Assembly (NCBI GenBank): GCA_001414485.1
Contig: LLEY01000028.1
Location: 62,001 to 126,000, forward strand
Direction: 5' to 3'
Source of the DNA: Calycina herbarum
Lineage: Eukaryota > Ascomycota > Leotiomycetes > Helotiales > Pezizellaceae
Length of the DNA: 64,000 bases
Shown here: positions 1 through 10,885 of the stretch, one piece after another
Layout of the letters: each line of letters begins with the position of its first letter
Position numbering within the stretch: position 1 is the first letter of the stretch
Program-made: the position numbers and the translations under genes
The notes under the pieces: generated by a model
Database searches by the model: none
What the model saw: the letters and a program-made list of their open reading frames with translations, nothing else
What the model was told of the DNA's origin: nothing

Positions 1-697
1 ATTGCTGGGAAATATAACAGCTTTGGACAATAAAAATATGTGCAGACATTGGAGACAGTTTAGGAGGGAAAGATAAAGCAAAGTGTGTTCGTGTTAAGGA
101 AGGATAATCTAGAGACAAATAAACACAATTTTGGAAAACTATAGAGCGTTAGAAAAGAATAGGGCATACAATATTCAATCGCCTGAAAGTCCGTTGATCT
201 TCGCGATCTCGATCAGCTTTTGTCCGTCATGTCGCTTTATGAATAGTCCAACATCAAAGATTATGGTTATTACTTTCTTTGGTCAAAGTGAGTAATGTGT
301 AGACTGTTTTTATAACGACATGGAAGAGGGATCAGAAGTGTGGTGTTGGGAGGGGAGTGGAAGCCTGGAGCTCACTTCTCAGAACTGAGACTCGGGAAAA
401 AATAATGCGCCTGTGCAAGGAATTCAAGGACTTTGCACTTTGGTTTCATATCAGTGAGCATATTATTCGCTGCAAGGTGTGTCCTTGCCCGTGACGCGGA
501 GCAATGAACTAGGCATTCCGGGCTTCTCAAAAGAGTTTAGTAGCAGACATGCATGCGCGTTCATATGATAGAGGCATCCAAAGATATTCCGGGAAAGGAT
601 ACAACTTTAGAAAAAGAAGGTAGCGTATATATTTCAACCGCAACACCCGCTTCAAATAAAAAACATCAGTAAAAGCTATCTTATAAACCCAAATACC
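1..697. other. Intergenic stretch left of the P450 gene
   Basis: I see no gene here on either strand. Base composition is ordinary and not RIP-like. The right end must hold the 3' untranslated region of the P450 gene, which is read leftwards and stops at 698. A 34-codon open stretch on the minus strand around 190-290 lacks a start and good splice borders, so I did not call it. Confidence 0.6.
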
Positions 698-2712
698 TCA
701 AGTTTTCGTCTTTGCCCCCGGAACTCTTTCCTTAAATACCAACTTTAGCGGACCAGGGACCCACGAAAAACAATCTTTAGACTCCTTGAACAAGGTGGTG
801 CCATCTTCCCCATTTGCAAACTTGATGTCAAATTTATCTAGAAGTAAAACGACCGCTGTCCGAATTTCCATGAGTCCGAGATTTTTGCCCACACACGCAT
901 ACGCTCCTGCATCGTTATTAGCGAATCTGATTTGTGATAGATTACAAGATTTGGAAGAAGATGAGCAAGGGAAGACGAACCACTACCCCAGGCAAAAAAT
1001 GCAGATGGGTCTTTGATCAAATCGGGTCTTGTAGTCCAGCGTTCAGGAATGAACTCGTTTGGTTTGACGAAAGAATCTTCACCTAAAGCAAGAGCAGAAA
1101 AATTAGATTTATATTCTTCCATGACAAGGTTCGAGGGAATACATACGTCTGTGAATAGAAAACTGTGGGGTCAAAACTGTAGTACCACCTGGTATAAATG
1201 TCCCGTCTACATCAATCCCCTGTGGTGGGGTAATTCGCAAGGCACCTGATGGAATCGAAGGATGCATGCGAAGCGTCTCGTGTATAAGTGCACTCAGATA
1301 GGGAAGAGCTTGGAGTTGGATGGTATCGGAATAGGATGTAAGTGTGTTGATTTCGACTCGGAGCTTTTCGATGCATTCTGGTGATGAAGCTAAATGATAG
1401 AATAAGAACAATAAAGCGGTTGTAACTGGTTCGCTGTTTTTTTATAATGTCAGTATGGTAATTTAAACAAACACGGAGTGTTGAGATACATACGTTCCTG
1501 CTACGCACATGACGAAGAAGTCGCCTAGAATCCAATTCATTTCTTCTTCAACACCTTGACGAGTCTGGGCATCTTCGATGATCCAGGAGATAACCTAACT
1601 TTCTATTATTTTTCCGTTGTGAAATTTGCATCGAGGAGAGTCTTACATCTGGATGGTTCTCTTCTTTGGACATACTCTACCATTTTCATTTAGCGAAGTT
1701 CAAATGTGAGGATTGTTTATTACTTACCACAGCTCTCTCGCGGATGGTATTCCGGCCCCAAATGCACGCTCTCTCAAAAGGTCTTCCAATCAGCGGAAGC
1801 GCATGTATAAGGTGTATAAACCACGGCACACCAGTGAAAGGTCCAATTGAAGCCGTCCCCCCATTTATCGTGTCTACAACCCAATGATTCTTCCCACCCT
1901 CCAGCATATCAAAAGATTTGCTAAACGCAAGAAGACCCATCAAGTCATAAGCATAATATTCAAACCATTCTGTAATATTGAGCTCCTTTCCCTTGAACTG
2001 CCTGATCTTTTGTTCGAGTAATTGAGCCTTTTGAAGAATTGGGACTTCGTAGTCTTGGAGGGCTTTGATGCTAAATCCTTGATCCCAAACTCGGCGACGT
2101 GTGTCGTGATCTTTTCTTGAGCGGGTATGGCTGATTGATTTGATGGGTTTGAGGTTGTCGTACCAATCGGCTCTTGTACATTCTGAGTTTGGACCGTGGA
2201 TCGCGGCAACTGCTTTGGGATTGAAGATAGTAATTTCATTTGGGCCTTTGACTATTAGCAAACCAAGTTCATTTCATTTTCTATCAAAGGAAATTCAGGG
2301 GAGATCGGGGAAGCTTACCAGTTCGAACAAAGTCTCCATACTTTTTGTTTAGACCATCAAGCCATATATACTGTTTCGAGTCTGCTGCGTTGTAGACATG
2401 ATATAACTTTGTAAGTCTAGCTAAGATTGGTCCTGGGATTCCCTTGAACTTATGGAAAAATAGTCGGTATGCTGCGATGCTCAAAAAAAGGGAGAGGAAA
2501 TAAACTCCAGCGACACGGGTTGTCGTTGCGAGTGCAGTGCTATTTTCCCCAGAACCCAAAGCTCGACAGGTAAGATACAAGCTCAGGATTATTGCGAAAT
2601 AAACCTTCGCGATCCGAGGAGAGGAATCATGGTGTTCACCGTAAATGAAATAGCAACGATGAGTGAGGATCCCGAGAATCGAGACCAGAGAATAGGAAAT
2701 CAATGAATGCAT
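698..2712 (-). CDS. Cytochrome P450 monooxygenase, seven exons
   Basis: Heme-thiolate monooxygenase, probably ER-anchored, expected to oxidise a cluster intermediate. I place exons at 2712-2319, 2245-1728, 1676-1647, 1594-1494, 1433-1147, 1082-981 and 906-698. They total 1641 bp (546 aa) with consistent phases. The N-terminus has two or three hydrophobic segments, then the Pro-rich hinge FKGIPGP. The I-helix reads AGTEPVTT (346-353), the K-helix ExxR is ETLR (400-403), PERW is at 456-459, and the heme loop AWGSGAYACVGKNLGL has its Cys ligand at 482. An intron (980-907) cuts the heme loop, so no unspliced reading shows the motif. The usual Phe seven residues before the Cys is Trp475, a known variation in fungal P450s. 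It is the leftmost cluster gene in the window and is co-oriented with the rhodopsin-domain and UbiA genes. The subfamily and substrate are unknown. Confidence 0.93.
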
Positions 2713-3654
2713 CCTTGAAGTAGGAATACAGTCGGAAAAAAAGTGTTTTGGGGAAGCTGTGAAGCTATCCTCCGGTCTGCTACAGTAACGAAATCTAACG
2801 CCTAATAAATTCGTGCTGACACCTCGGCAAGCGCAATATACAGAGCGGGTAGCAATAGACGTAGTACACCGTTTTGGGGAACTAGGAAACTAAGCTAGCA
2901 GAGGCGTCCGGACGAATCCTACGGAGCCCAACGGCGCTTACCTACCCCACCAACCTGTCCCCACTCCCTGGTGAGATGGTTACCAGATTTCGTTCAATCC
3001 TTCAACCCCACAGACTTGGGACTGCTGTTGCTTACCGGGGACGAGGCCCAATTACCACTGCGCCTTCGTACATCTGCGTCAATATGCAAGTGACTCTGAT
3101 AGTGGGAAACGAATTTACTGGGCCAAGGTGGGAAACGGGAAAAGCGACCCAAACGGGAAGCCACCCGATGTAACACAGCGCCATGATAATGCATAATTAG
3201 TGCGCCGAAATATGAAAATAGACCACTATCTTTAAGCAGCTAACTGCGGCTCGGCGGACTAAAAGGTTATCGAAATGGTGGGGGCTGGCCGTTGACTTCA
3301 GAGGTGCCAACTCAACGCAAGTGCGCTAAAAACTTTTAACAAGAGTGAAATTAATCTCTCACGGGTCTATTAGTAATTCTGCTGTGCTTTTAATGTGTTG
3401 TTGTTAATCTACGATGTTAGTAAGGGTCACGAATTTAGTACAGGCTGACCTATTTACGCTGTTAAACATCATTTAAGTCTCTTGATAAGGGAAAGATAAA
3501 AAAAAAGAATTCATCAGATCTCAACATCTTGATTAAAATTACAGTCCCAGCTCAACTTATTCCAAAACCATCATCAAGGTAAGAGTACATGGAGCACTAG
3601 AAATACACCTCCCCCAAACCCAAAAAGTGCTCCTCGAAAGATAAAAAACACAAA
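2713..3654. other. Intergenic region between P450 and rhodopsin-domain genes
   Basis: No coding feature is supported here. It must contain the P450 promoter (near 2713-2950) and the 3' end of the rhodopsin-domain gene (near 3500-3654). A GTCCGGAC palindrome near 2908 and a GCGGCTCGGCGG stretch near 3246 are the kind of CGG-rich elements Zn2Cys6 proteins bind, but nothing here proves use. Composition is ordinary and not RIP-like. Confidence 0.5.
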
Positions 3655-4953
3655 TTAAACAACTTCCTTCGTGGAATTATGCTCCGACTGAACCCCATAG
3701 GATTGAACAAGCGTAATATCGTCTCCAGTCCCCGTAGTGGGTGACTTGGAAGAAGGTTTCGAAGACCTGTACGATGAATCCTTCAACTTGTAAGAGCCAC
3801 TTCCGCTATATTTTTGCTGGTGACTGGGTGCAATGGCACTTCCCTTGGCCCATCTGTCCCATAGTGGTTTGAGCGTAGGAATTGAACCACAAAGGATATT
3901 GACAAAGAGCTCAGTTCTGATTGTGTTTTGTTAGTGAAATTCTTTTGGTGGTGGTGAGGAGGGGGAAGGAAGCTTACGATGCCCATGCGTAGAGGGAGAA
4001 GGTGTCCCATGTTACGTCTGTTCTGCTTGCTAGTTCTTGTAGTTGTATCGCTTTCAAAGTTGCTGAGATGCCGGAACTAGGAAGAGTTAGGAATTGGAGG
4101 CTGATTGTAGGCGGAAGACTTACAAGACACTGGCGCCCAGAAGAACGTAAACACCTATCTTGCGTTTGAAGTCCATTTTGAGATTCCAGAGAATTGTCAA
4201 TGGAAGTAAACTCAGTTCATAATCAAACAACGCGCCAAATGCTGGATTGAACTATTAGCCGACTGCAATTTGAGAACATTATTCTCACTCACCAGTTGTA
4301 GCAATGGAAAAATTGGCTTGAACATCTGGCGCCCAGCACTTTGCGTCTGGTATCGTCTCCCATAAGGCTCTTGGTGGATTGCATTGTACGTAGGTAAAGA
4401 TTGCGCAAAGGATCGCGAGAGTTGCAAATATGCCGTTGTTGATATAAAGAAACCATTTCCTCCAGAAGGTTGTTTGGGGCATTAATTTCAAGAGAAAAAT
4501 GGACACGGAAAGTTTGCCGAAGGGCTGAGACCTGAGTGCAAAGTTAGTACTACAAGAAGGCTTATTTCAGAATGTCTCGGGAAGGGTTACATTATCCCAA
4601 AGGGCTGTATGATCCAGTTCCATCTCACTACATGTGGAATGTTCTGGGGGAGCACATAGAAGATATGACGACCTAGGCCATAATGTGTTAAAACTGGTAT
4701 GAAAACACTCCCGGTAATGTAAAACACCTAAGTGATGTTAGTCTTGCATAAAAAAGGTCTCAGCGTGACAGCATACCAGAGCAATCAACATCGCCCAATC
4801 CTCGAGCCCAATGATTCGTTTAGCATAACGAACGTAAAATCGCAAAACGACAACGATTATCGAGATTATCCCTTGAATGCCGTAGATCGCGAGAAGTTGT
4901 GGTGCCCGATCTCGGTTCCCATCTGGTGGTGGTAATAAAGCAGGAGCAGACAT
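3655..4953 (-). CDS. Fungal rhodopsin-domain integral membrane protein (PTH11-like), six exons
   Basis: Seven-helix membrane protein of the fungal rhodopsin-domain family (Fung_rhodopsin), related to the membrane part of PTH11-type receptors. Exons are 4953-4777, 4727-4591, 4531-4293, 4241-4124, 4076-3978 and 3916-3655, giving 1032 bp and 343 aa in frame. Family marks include a short N-terminus MSAPALLPPPDG before helix 1, LEDWAML, HYGLGRH after helix 3, QPFGKLSVSIFLLKLMP in helix 4, QCNPPRALWE in the outer loop, LFDYELSLLPLTILWNLK, and TELFVNILCGSIPTLKPL in the last helix. A Ser/Thr-rich cytosolic tail follows. An in-frame ATG 69 bp upstream exists, but the start at 4953 matches the usual family N-terminus. 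Members often sit in secondary-metabolite clusters with no proven biochemical role. Sensing or transport is possible. It is not a light-driven rhodopsin on this evidence. Confidence 0.9.
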
Positions 4954-5704
4954 GTTTGCAAAATCAAAGTACCTTGTCGTAGAGTGCAGAAGAGATAACA
5001 GGCAGAATTGTTGCAGATTCATATGTATTTGCTATCTGTGTACTAGTTCCAATTTAGGAAACCAGACGATGAGAGCTCGTAGGAAGGATTGATGAAGAAT
5101 CCCAAGCCATACCACTCGGTACCTGGTCCCCCACCCGCCATTGAGGAGGAAAATAGAAACAATGTTGATTGAATCCTTCCGATGTACGTTAAGCCACAAA
5201 GCGGGAAGTGCAGTTGTTGTTTGCTGCTGAAGTTCTCCACTTAGCGAGCCGTCCCATGTTGCACCCACTTCTTGGACCTATCTGCATTCACACTTGATGG
5301 CGATATAGCGATACGTAATGAAGCTATCGGCTGCATGGGCGAGGCACAATTCGATATCTTACGGAGTACAATTCTAACATCTTACGGAGGCACAATCCAA
5401 AATCTCACGCAAACAATCCACAGAAGAATCCCTCGTAGAATCTCGTGCAACTTTACCCCGCCCGTCCTTTGCCCGAGTCTAGTATCGGAGGTGTACGCCA
5501 CACTGCGGTCAGCATTTCCATCTCACGGAGTAAAAAGATAAGTATGGAAGGAACATATGCAGAGAATGGACATTTCTTTCCTCTGAGTGGAGGGACTCGG
5601 CAATCGGCTTGACAATCGATTTGAGCTCGTAAAATAAAGTGCTGCGTCCCCAGGCCTCCCCCCCTGCAATGGTTGCAATGAAAAGTGGAGTCTCCCCGCT
5701 CTTC
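4954..5704. other. Intergenic region between rhodopsin-domain and UbiA genes
   Basis: No gene is supported. It includes the promoter of the rhodopsin-domain gene (reading left from 4953) and the 3' end of the UbiA gene. Around 5340-5410 short imperfect direct repeats occur (an ATCTTACGGAG-type word twice and related CTCACG words). A plus-strand open frame at 5272-5541 has no recognisable domain and is probably chance. Confidence 0.5.
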
Positions 5705-6643
5705 CTACCGACTTGCCACCGTTATCATGTCACCACGTTTTTCAACCTCCAATTGGAACAACATCCCAACCGAAAGAACAGAACCGATCATCATCCCACC
5801 CCCCTGAAACCACCACCAACATTGAGCAGCCTCCGCAAGATCAACACTCGCAATCATCCAAGCATTTACAGCCGCACTCCCCATGCATACCAAAACATAA
5901 TACGACGTGCCAAAACCCATCAAAGTCCCACTCGCAAGGCGAGAAACCAACTCCGTCAGTGCAAACAAAGCCAATGCTTTTTTCGGGCCTGATCGGAAAC
6001 GTATGGCCATGGAGCTAATCCCAGCTTTCAGGTCGTCCTTGAGATCTTGGTGAGCATAAATCATCTCGAGAATGTTTTCATGGATGCATTCAGCGAAGAA
6101 CATGCATGCTAATCCCCAGAAAGTTGCTGGCGAGGAGAGAGGATCAGCGTGCATGGCGACATATCCGATGTAGACGGCCCAAGCGATAATAGGCGAGAGA
6201 AACAACGTGGTGTAGTGCGTGAACCGTTTGGAATAAGGGTAGAGTATTGTCATGGGTATGAGAGGGAGTGACCAGGTGAGGGTTCGAGAAGGTAAGAGCG
6301 ATAATAGTGCGAGCCAAATTACGGTCTCTGCGAAAGTGAAAATGTATGCATTCCGAAGGGAGATGGCCCCGCGTGGGATTGGTCTTGATTTTGTTCTGGA
6401 AACCTTCTTATCGATTTCCGAGTCGACGATGTCGTTCCAGGAACAGGCTGCCGAATGTAACATTATAGCAGCTGGGAACAAAATCGCATTGGTGCTCAAA
6501 ATTGCTTTCGAGTTGCTGCCGTTATGGTTGTTGGGTGCCGAAAGGGCTGAAAGAGCACCGTAAAGATATGGAAAGTAAACCATTATGGATCCGACTGGAT
6601 TTCCAAAGCGCATAAGCTCGAGGTACGCAGCGAAAGTCGACAT
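5705..6643 (-). CDS. UbiA-family membrane prenyltransferase, 312 aa, intronless
   Basis: Intramembrane transferase that would attach an isoprenoid diphosphate to an acceptor, typically aromatic or pyrone in fungal cluster versions. It is a single exon with ATG at 6643 and TAG at 5705. The first Asp-rich motif is NDIVDSEID (70-78), followed by KKVSRTKSRPIPRG. The central YPYSKRFTHYTT (135-146) matches the conserved UbiA YP-x-x-KR-x-T region. The second Asp motif is in YAHQDLKDDLKAG (196-208). About eight hydrophobic helices span the rest. There is no mitochondrial targeting extension before the first helix, unlike COQ2, so a secondary-metabolism enzyme is more likely than ubiquinone synthesis. 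It is the best candidate for the scaffold-forming step in this window. Chain length of the donor (C5 to C20) and acceptor cannot be told. Some UbiA relatives are terpene cyclases, and that remains possible. Confidence 0.9.
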   Translation of the reverse strand: MSTFAAYLELMRFGNPVGSIMVYFPYLYGALSALSAPNNHNGSNSKAILSTNAILFPAAIMLHSAACSWNDIVDSEIDKKVSRTKSRPIPRGAISLRNAYIFTFAETVIWLALLSLLPSRTLTWSLPLIPMTILYPYSKRFTHYTTLFLSPIIAWAVYIGYVAMHADPLSSPATFWGLACMFFAECIHENILEMIYAHQDLKDDLKAGISSMAIRFRSGPKKALALFALTELVSRLASGTLMGFGTSYYVLVCMGSAAVNAWMIASVDLAEAAQCWWWFQGGGMMIGSVLSVGMLFQLEVEKRGDMITVASR

Positions 6644-6964
6644 GATGGAGTTTCTGACAACGAAGCGTTCGGAAAGATAGGAAACGGTGTTGAGTAGGTG
6701 ACTGTTTGATAGTACTTCGTGATGAAGAACATTTCGTAGACTCTACGAGCACGAAAGAGAGTAAAATATATCTCCACTTTTGCTTCCAACAGCTAGTCTC
6801 CTTTTCTAATTTAATTTTAGGTTACATCCATACCGAAGTATACACGTTTCGATAAGACCAGATCTGGATGACGCGGAGAACTCCTTAAACAGAGCTATGA
6901 TGCTTTCCTTGTAAGGTTAAACGAGTTTTTGGAACCCAAAGCCGGTTTGAATGGCACTATTGTC

Positions 6965-7363
6965 TTATTCTGCAGTCGAACTCGGAGATGTTACTGCTTT
7001 GGATTTCAAACTGGCATATTAGATGCAGCTGTATGCGTGACTGGATTTTCTTTCTTCCGAGCTTACGTGGTACAGAAGGAATTGCATCCTTGGGACCCAA
7101 GATCTTCTTGTACCATGTGGCTGGCTGAACGTATCGTATCATTTCACTGAACATGGTGTCACTGATAGACAAAGTAACCAAAGTAACATTTGGATTTATG
7201 GCAAAAAATAAGCCACCAACGGTCCAGCCTATGATGAAAAACGTCGCGAATACGGCAGCCTTAACTAAAGATTATGCATGAGAGATAGATTTACAAAAAG
7301 TGGCAATATCTGCATTGGATTGGCTGTACTTCTTACACATACTAAGCGAAGCTGAGTTTCCAT
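6965..7363 (-). CDS. Small single-helix membrane protein, spliced (hypothetical)
   Basis: I do not recognise this protein. Reading the minus strand gives exons 7363-7343, 7259-7067 and 6993-6965, total 243 bp and 80 aa in frame. It starts METQLRL, continues with a strong hydrophobic helix AAVFATFFIIGWTVGGLFF, then a soluble part including YVQPATWYKKILGPKDAIPS, and ends TSPSSTAE. Intron 1 has donor GTATGT and an AAG acceptor. An alternative pairing (donor GTGTAAG, acceptor TTTAG) also stays in frame and adds three residues. Intron 2 has donor GTAAGC and CTAAT branch-like bases; use of the earlier CAG would end the protein a few residues sooner. It lies just upstream of the UbiA start on the same strand. 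A membrane-anchored accessory protein is an inference. It could be chance, but the helix plus two workable introns argue otherwise. Confidence 0.5.
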
Positions 7364-8194
7364 CACGTAACCTTTTTCCCACTATCCTTCCACAGAATTC
7401 ATATTCGCTTCAACGCAGAATAAATCTCCGCGGTCAGTAAGTTGGGCGTTTAAAAAAAAAAAGATGGTTTGGCGCGGCCCCGCTGCATCCTTCGTGGTGG
7501 ATCAAAAGGTACGGAGGTTCAACACAAAAACGGACAGGATATCGCGATCTTCTCCACCATTTCACAGCGGTGCGGCAAAGCCAGCCACCAGGTGACCGGT
7601 GGGCAAGGATTGGTCACTTGGTATTATTCCGCCCGACGCAAACGCAATTATACTCTGTGATGCAGCTGCGAGGCATATCTTGGCTATCCCACCCCCACTT
7701 CCAACCGTTACGAAGAAGCTAGCCTAGCCTAGTTATTTCAAGACGTCAACGCTAAGAGAGTAAAGTAAGTAAGCCTCAAGTTACTTGAACCAGGAAAGTT
7801 GTACTGGAACGAGGTGGGTGTTGGGGGCGCAAGGTTGGTTGGATGTCGGTTAGGTTTCCGTACCTGGGTAGTTGGTGTTGGTGTTTGAAATTATGCTGCA
7901 ACCCAACCCCTCCCCAGCCCTACTCCTACTGCAACAGTAGCATGTGGAAGCCTGGAATATGAGCCTCTCAAATGAAGGGAAGGAAGGTGATACCAACAGT
8001 CTCAGTCTCACTGCGCCATGCCCATACAATATTTGGCCATGCATCCCTGCACGTGAGCTGCACGACTTCACAGGGTATTGGGGCAGGTACGATCGAGTGA
8101 ATAAAGGCGGGAGGTCAGGTACGACTTTGCTTGGAAGTGAAAACAAACATATCCCCTCAATTTCAGCTTTCCAACAATCCAATCCAAGACCAAA
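7364..8194. promoter_or_regulatory. Divergent intergenic region upstream of the O-methyltransferase
   Basis: No coding feature is supported. The region separates the minus-strand genes from the plus-strand O-methyltransferase, so it should hold promoters in both directions. The 60 bp before 8195 are C- and A-rich with few G, as expected for a fungal 5' leader, and the start context is CCAAAATGACG. GC-rich words such as GGCGCGGCC near 7473 and GCGGTGCGG near 7569 occur, but no regulator site can be assigned. Confidence 0.45.
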
Positions 8195-9652
8195 ATGACG
8201 TCCACCGACGTATCCCAAGTCCTTGCCGGAATCAAAAGCTTGATTGCGAACCCGCCCGAAGACAAAGCAACCCGTTTGGAGCTGTACGAGAGCTTGAAAG
8301 AGCTTTCGACGGCTGTTGAAGATCCCCATGACACCATTTGCCGCGTTGCCTACTCGGTAAGTTTGAAAGAAAGGCAAGATATTCCTCACTACTAATATAT
8401 GACATAGCCTATGAATTTGACATGGAGTGTTGTAGCCAGCGACCTTGGCGTCTTTGAACTTCTGTCCAAGAGCGACAAGCCACTGACCGTTGAAGATGTT
8501 GCAAAGACCCAGAATTGTGATGTTGTGCTTATGGGTGAGTTAAATTCCACTTTCACACCAAATAATCCTCTAACTCGGCACAGGAAGAATTCTCCGTTTC
8601 CTTGCTGCTCAAAAAATGGTCAAGGAAGTCGACGAGGATACTTTCGCTGCAAATAACATCACACACACCTTGAGCAAGCCAGGATATGCGGCGGGATTGA
8701 GACATAAGTATGTATTGGCTGAATTCACAACAAGATACTAGGCTGACTATTTTCCCCCTCCAGCTTTGAGGGCCACATGCCATCCCAGACTAAAGTCCCC
8801 CAATTCTTGAAAGATACCGAATATGCCAACCCATCCGATGTTATGCATACCCCGTTCCAAATCGCGTATCAAACCGATTTGCCAGCCTTTGTATTTGCAC
8901 TCTCCCAACCAAAGATGATGGAAGATCTCCAGTCGTGGATGATGGCCGTATATGCTGAGTAAGTAATCTCTTCCCTTGTCAACATCTTCTGTGGTCTTTC
9001 GAATAAAACTCATACTGATTCGTCAAAGTCAACCTACTACATGGTTGGATGCATATGATCTACCCAAGCATTGCGAAGGAACTGGTCCCGATGATGTTCT
9101 CTTCGTGGATGTAGCTGGAGGGGTCGGACACCAATGTGCTTTACTCAAGGGCAAACTTCCTGAACTCAAAGGTCGCGTGATTCTTGAGGATTTGCCAATG
9201 GTTATTCCCCATGCCATCCCAACGCCAGGTGTCGAGAACATGGGAATTGACATGTGGCAAGGACAGCCCATCAAAGGTTCGTTTTCAAACTCTCTCGAAG
9301 ACGACTTCTTTCAACTGACAAAATAAAAGGAGCCAAGACTTACTACATGCGAATGATTCTCCATGACTACCCCGATGAAAAGGCCATCGCACTCCTAAAC
9401 TTGACCGCCGAAGCCATGTCCAAGGATTCAGTTCTGGTAATCGACGAAATCGTAGTCCCCAACAAGGGCGCGCACGCACATGCAACTCAATTCGATTTGA
9501 CAATGTTAGCAAGTCTCTCATCGGTTGAGCGTACAGATAAGCAGTGGAATGCCTTGATGGGAGCTGCAGGATTCAAGATTCTAGAGAAGAAGGCCTATGC
9601 TGCTACTGGCGAGAGTATCATTGTTGTCGTTCCCAAAACACAACATCCATAA
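8195..9652 (+). CDS. SAM-dependent O-methyltransferase (class I, COMT-like), six exons
   Basis: Soluble enzyme that moves a methyl group from S-adenosylmethionine to a hydroxyl of a small molecule, here probably the cluster product. Exons are 8195-8356, 8408-8534, 8584-8707, 8764-8958, 9029-9276 and 9330-9652, giving 1179 bp and 392 aa in frame. The N-terminal half is the helical dimerisation region (LYESLKELSTAVEDPHDTI, then LGVFELLSKSDKPLTVEDVA with the winged-helix pattern). The SAM site is VDVAGGVGHQ (229-238), followed by RVILEDLPMVI. LHDYPDE carries the likely catalytic His at 297. The C-terminus IIVVVPKT is the usual final strand. It faces the NmrA-like gene tail to tail with 142 bp between stops. 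Intron 5 uses the less common donor GTTCGT. Substrate is unknown. Confidence 0.93.
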
Positions 9653-9794
9653 GTTTGAAATCTCGGGCAGATTTGGGCGATTTATGTATGGTGTCTAGAT
9701 AGCAAGAAATAGAACGATGATTTCGTCTTGATTTGAAATTACATTTGTCTCCGTGCCCCTCAACTTAAAGGCCCCTGTGGTGATAAAGATGCCC

Positions 9795-10885
9795 TCAGTT
9801 TTCGAACCAAGGTTCGTTATCAGCAACAAACTCCTCCCACCCCGTCAACTTCACAATGACCTGTTCAAGCGTCCACCTGAGGTCATCATCACCAGTTGGG
9901 CCAAAGTATGAGTACTCCGTGATCAACCCTTCCGTCTTTTCCAACGCAGCATGCACGCTTTTAAGCTCGGGATCAGGTTTTCGAAAAACAACTTTCGTCC
10001 CTGTCACCTTCGTCCATCCATCAACCATTTCAACCGGTGTATAAAACGCGGTCGCGCAAGTAAAAGATTTCCTGTTGTATTTTTCCGGCTCCAAAAGAGC
10101 AGGGAGGATGAATTTTCCAATGTCTCGGATGTCAATTAAAGGAATACGGGAGGATTCTTCGAATGGCAATGTGAGGGTAAAAGTCCCATTGACATCCTGA
10201 TAAGTTTATAGTTAGAAACTTGGTGGCATTTTCATTTTTGGGGTTGTAATTCACGAACCAATTGTGGTTTCAAAAGCACAAGATGATTCTGCATGAACCA
10301 ACCTGGCATGAAGAACATGCTTTTGATATTCAAACCACGGATATATTCCTCCACTACCGCTTTATCGTCGTAGTTCTTTGCTGTGCTAATTTTTCCTCCG
10401 GTCATTTTTGTTACATGAGGTAGGGAGGACCAGATTATTTGAGTTACACCTTCTGAGAGGCAGGCATCGGCCAAGCGTTTTCCCTGCGCGAGTTCGTCTG
10501 GTATACCTGCTGGATCCCAATCTAAAGGAACTTGTCAGTACACTTCCAATGTGTGAGACCTGGGGCGAGGGGGGTCTAACGATTCGTGACCCCAAAGACG
10601 GTGTAGGAGCCAGCAATGGCTTTTCGCACCGAGGTGGAATCATTGAGGTCTGCCTGGACCAAGCGTGTAAGCATATGAGAGGGTTCTTATTCCAACAAGC
10701 TATTTCTTTACCTGAAGAATTTCGACTCCTCTTTTCTTAAGTGAGATGGCGGCAGGCTTGGTGATATCTCGGGTGATTCCCCGAAGCGTGAGGGTCTTTG
10801 ATAATTCCGGGTGATGAAGTAGGAAATCAATCAAAGCACCGCCTTGCTGTCCTGTAGCGCCAAAAACGGTGAGAACTATGCTCAT
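9795..10885 (-). CDS. NmrA-like NAD(P)-binding protein, four exons
   Basis: Atypical short-chain dehydrogenase fold of the NmrA-like family. Some members sense NAD(P) redox state and repress nitrogen regulators; cluster members may act as reductases or isomerases. Exons are 10885-10712, 10653-10581, 10521-10259 and 10196-9795, giving 912 bp and 303 aa. The dinucleotide motif is GATGQQGG (9-16) after strand MSIVLTVF. LQADLNDSTSVRKAIAGSY then GVTN is the classical second Rossmann block. WSSLPHV, FFMPGWFMQN and the DIRDIGKFI segment match the family core. Introns 2 and 3 have weak donors (GTTAGA and GTTCGT), so those junctions are less certain, although phases agree. It shares its upstream region with the divergent Zn2Cys6 gene, which suggests joint control. 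Catalytic activity cannot be judged from sequence. Confidence 0.88.

Noticed and set aside
190..295. Minus-strand stretch of about 34 open codons with plausible text (VGLFIKRHDGQKLIEIAK)
   Set aside because: No start codon and no convincing upstream exon or acceptor; could be a chance frame or a gene end, not supportable.
3655..4953. Rhodopsin-domain gene as a retinal-binding light-driven pump or a Pyr4-type terpene cyclase
   Set aside because: Its motifs match the Fung_rhodopsin/PTH11 group. The length (343 aa with a Ser/Thr tail) and loops differ from Pyr4-type cyclases, and no retinal-lysine helix is evident.
5272..5541. Plus-strand open frame of 89 codons between rhodopsin-domain and UbiA genes
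   Set aside because: No domain, helix or splice pattern; it overlaps the promoter region and contains short repeats.
5705..6643. UbiA gene as mitochondrial COQ2 of ubiquinone synthesis
   Set aside because: It lacks an N-terminal targeting extension and is placed among P450, OMT and a C6 regulator.
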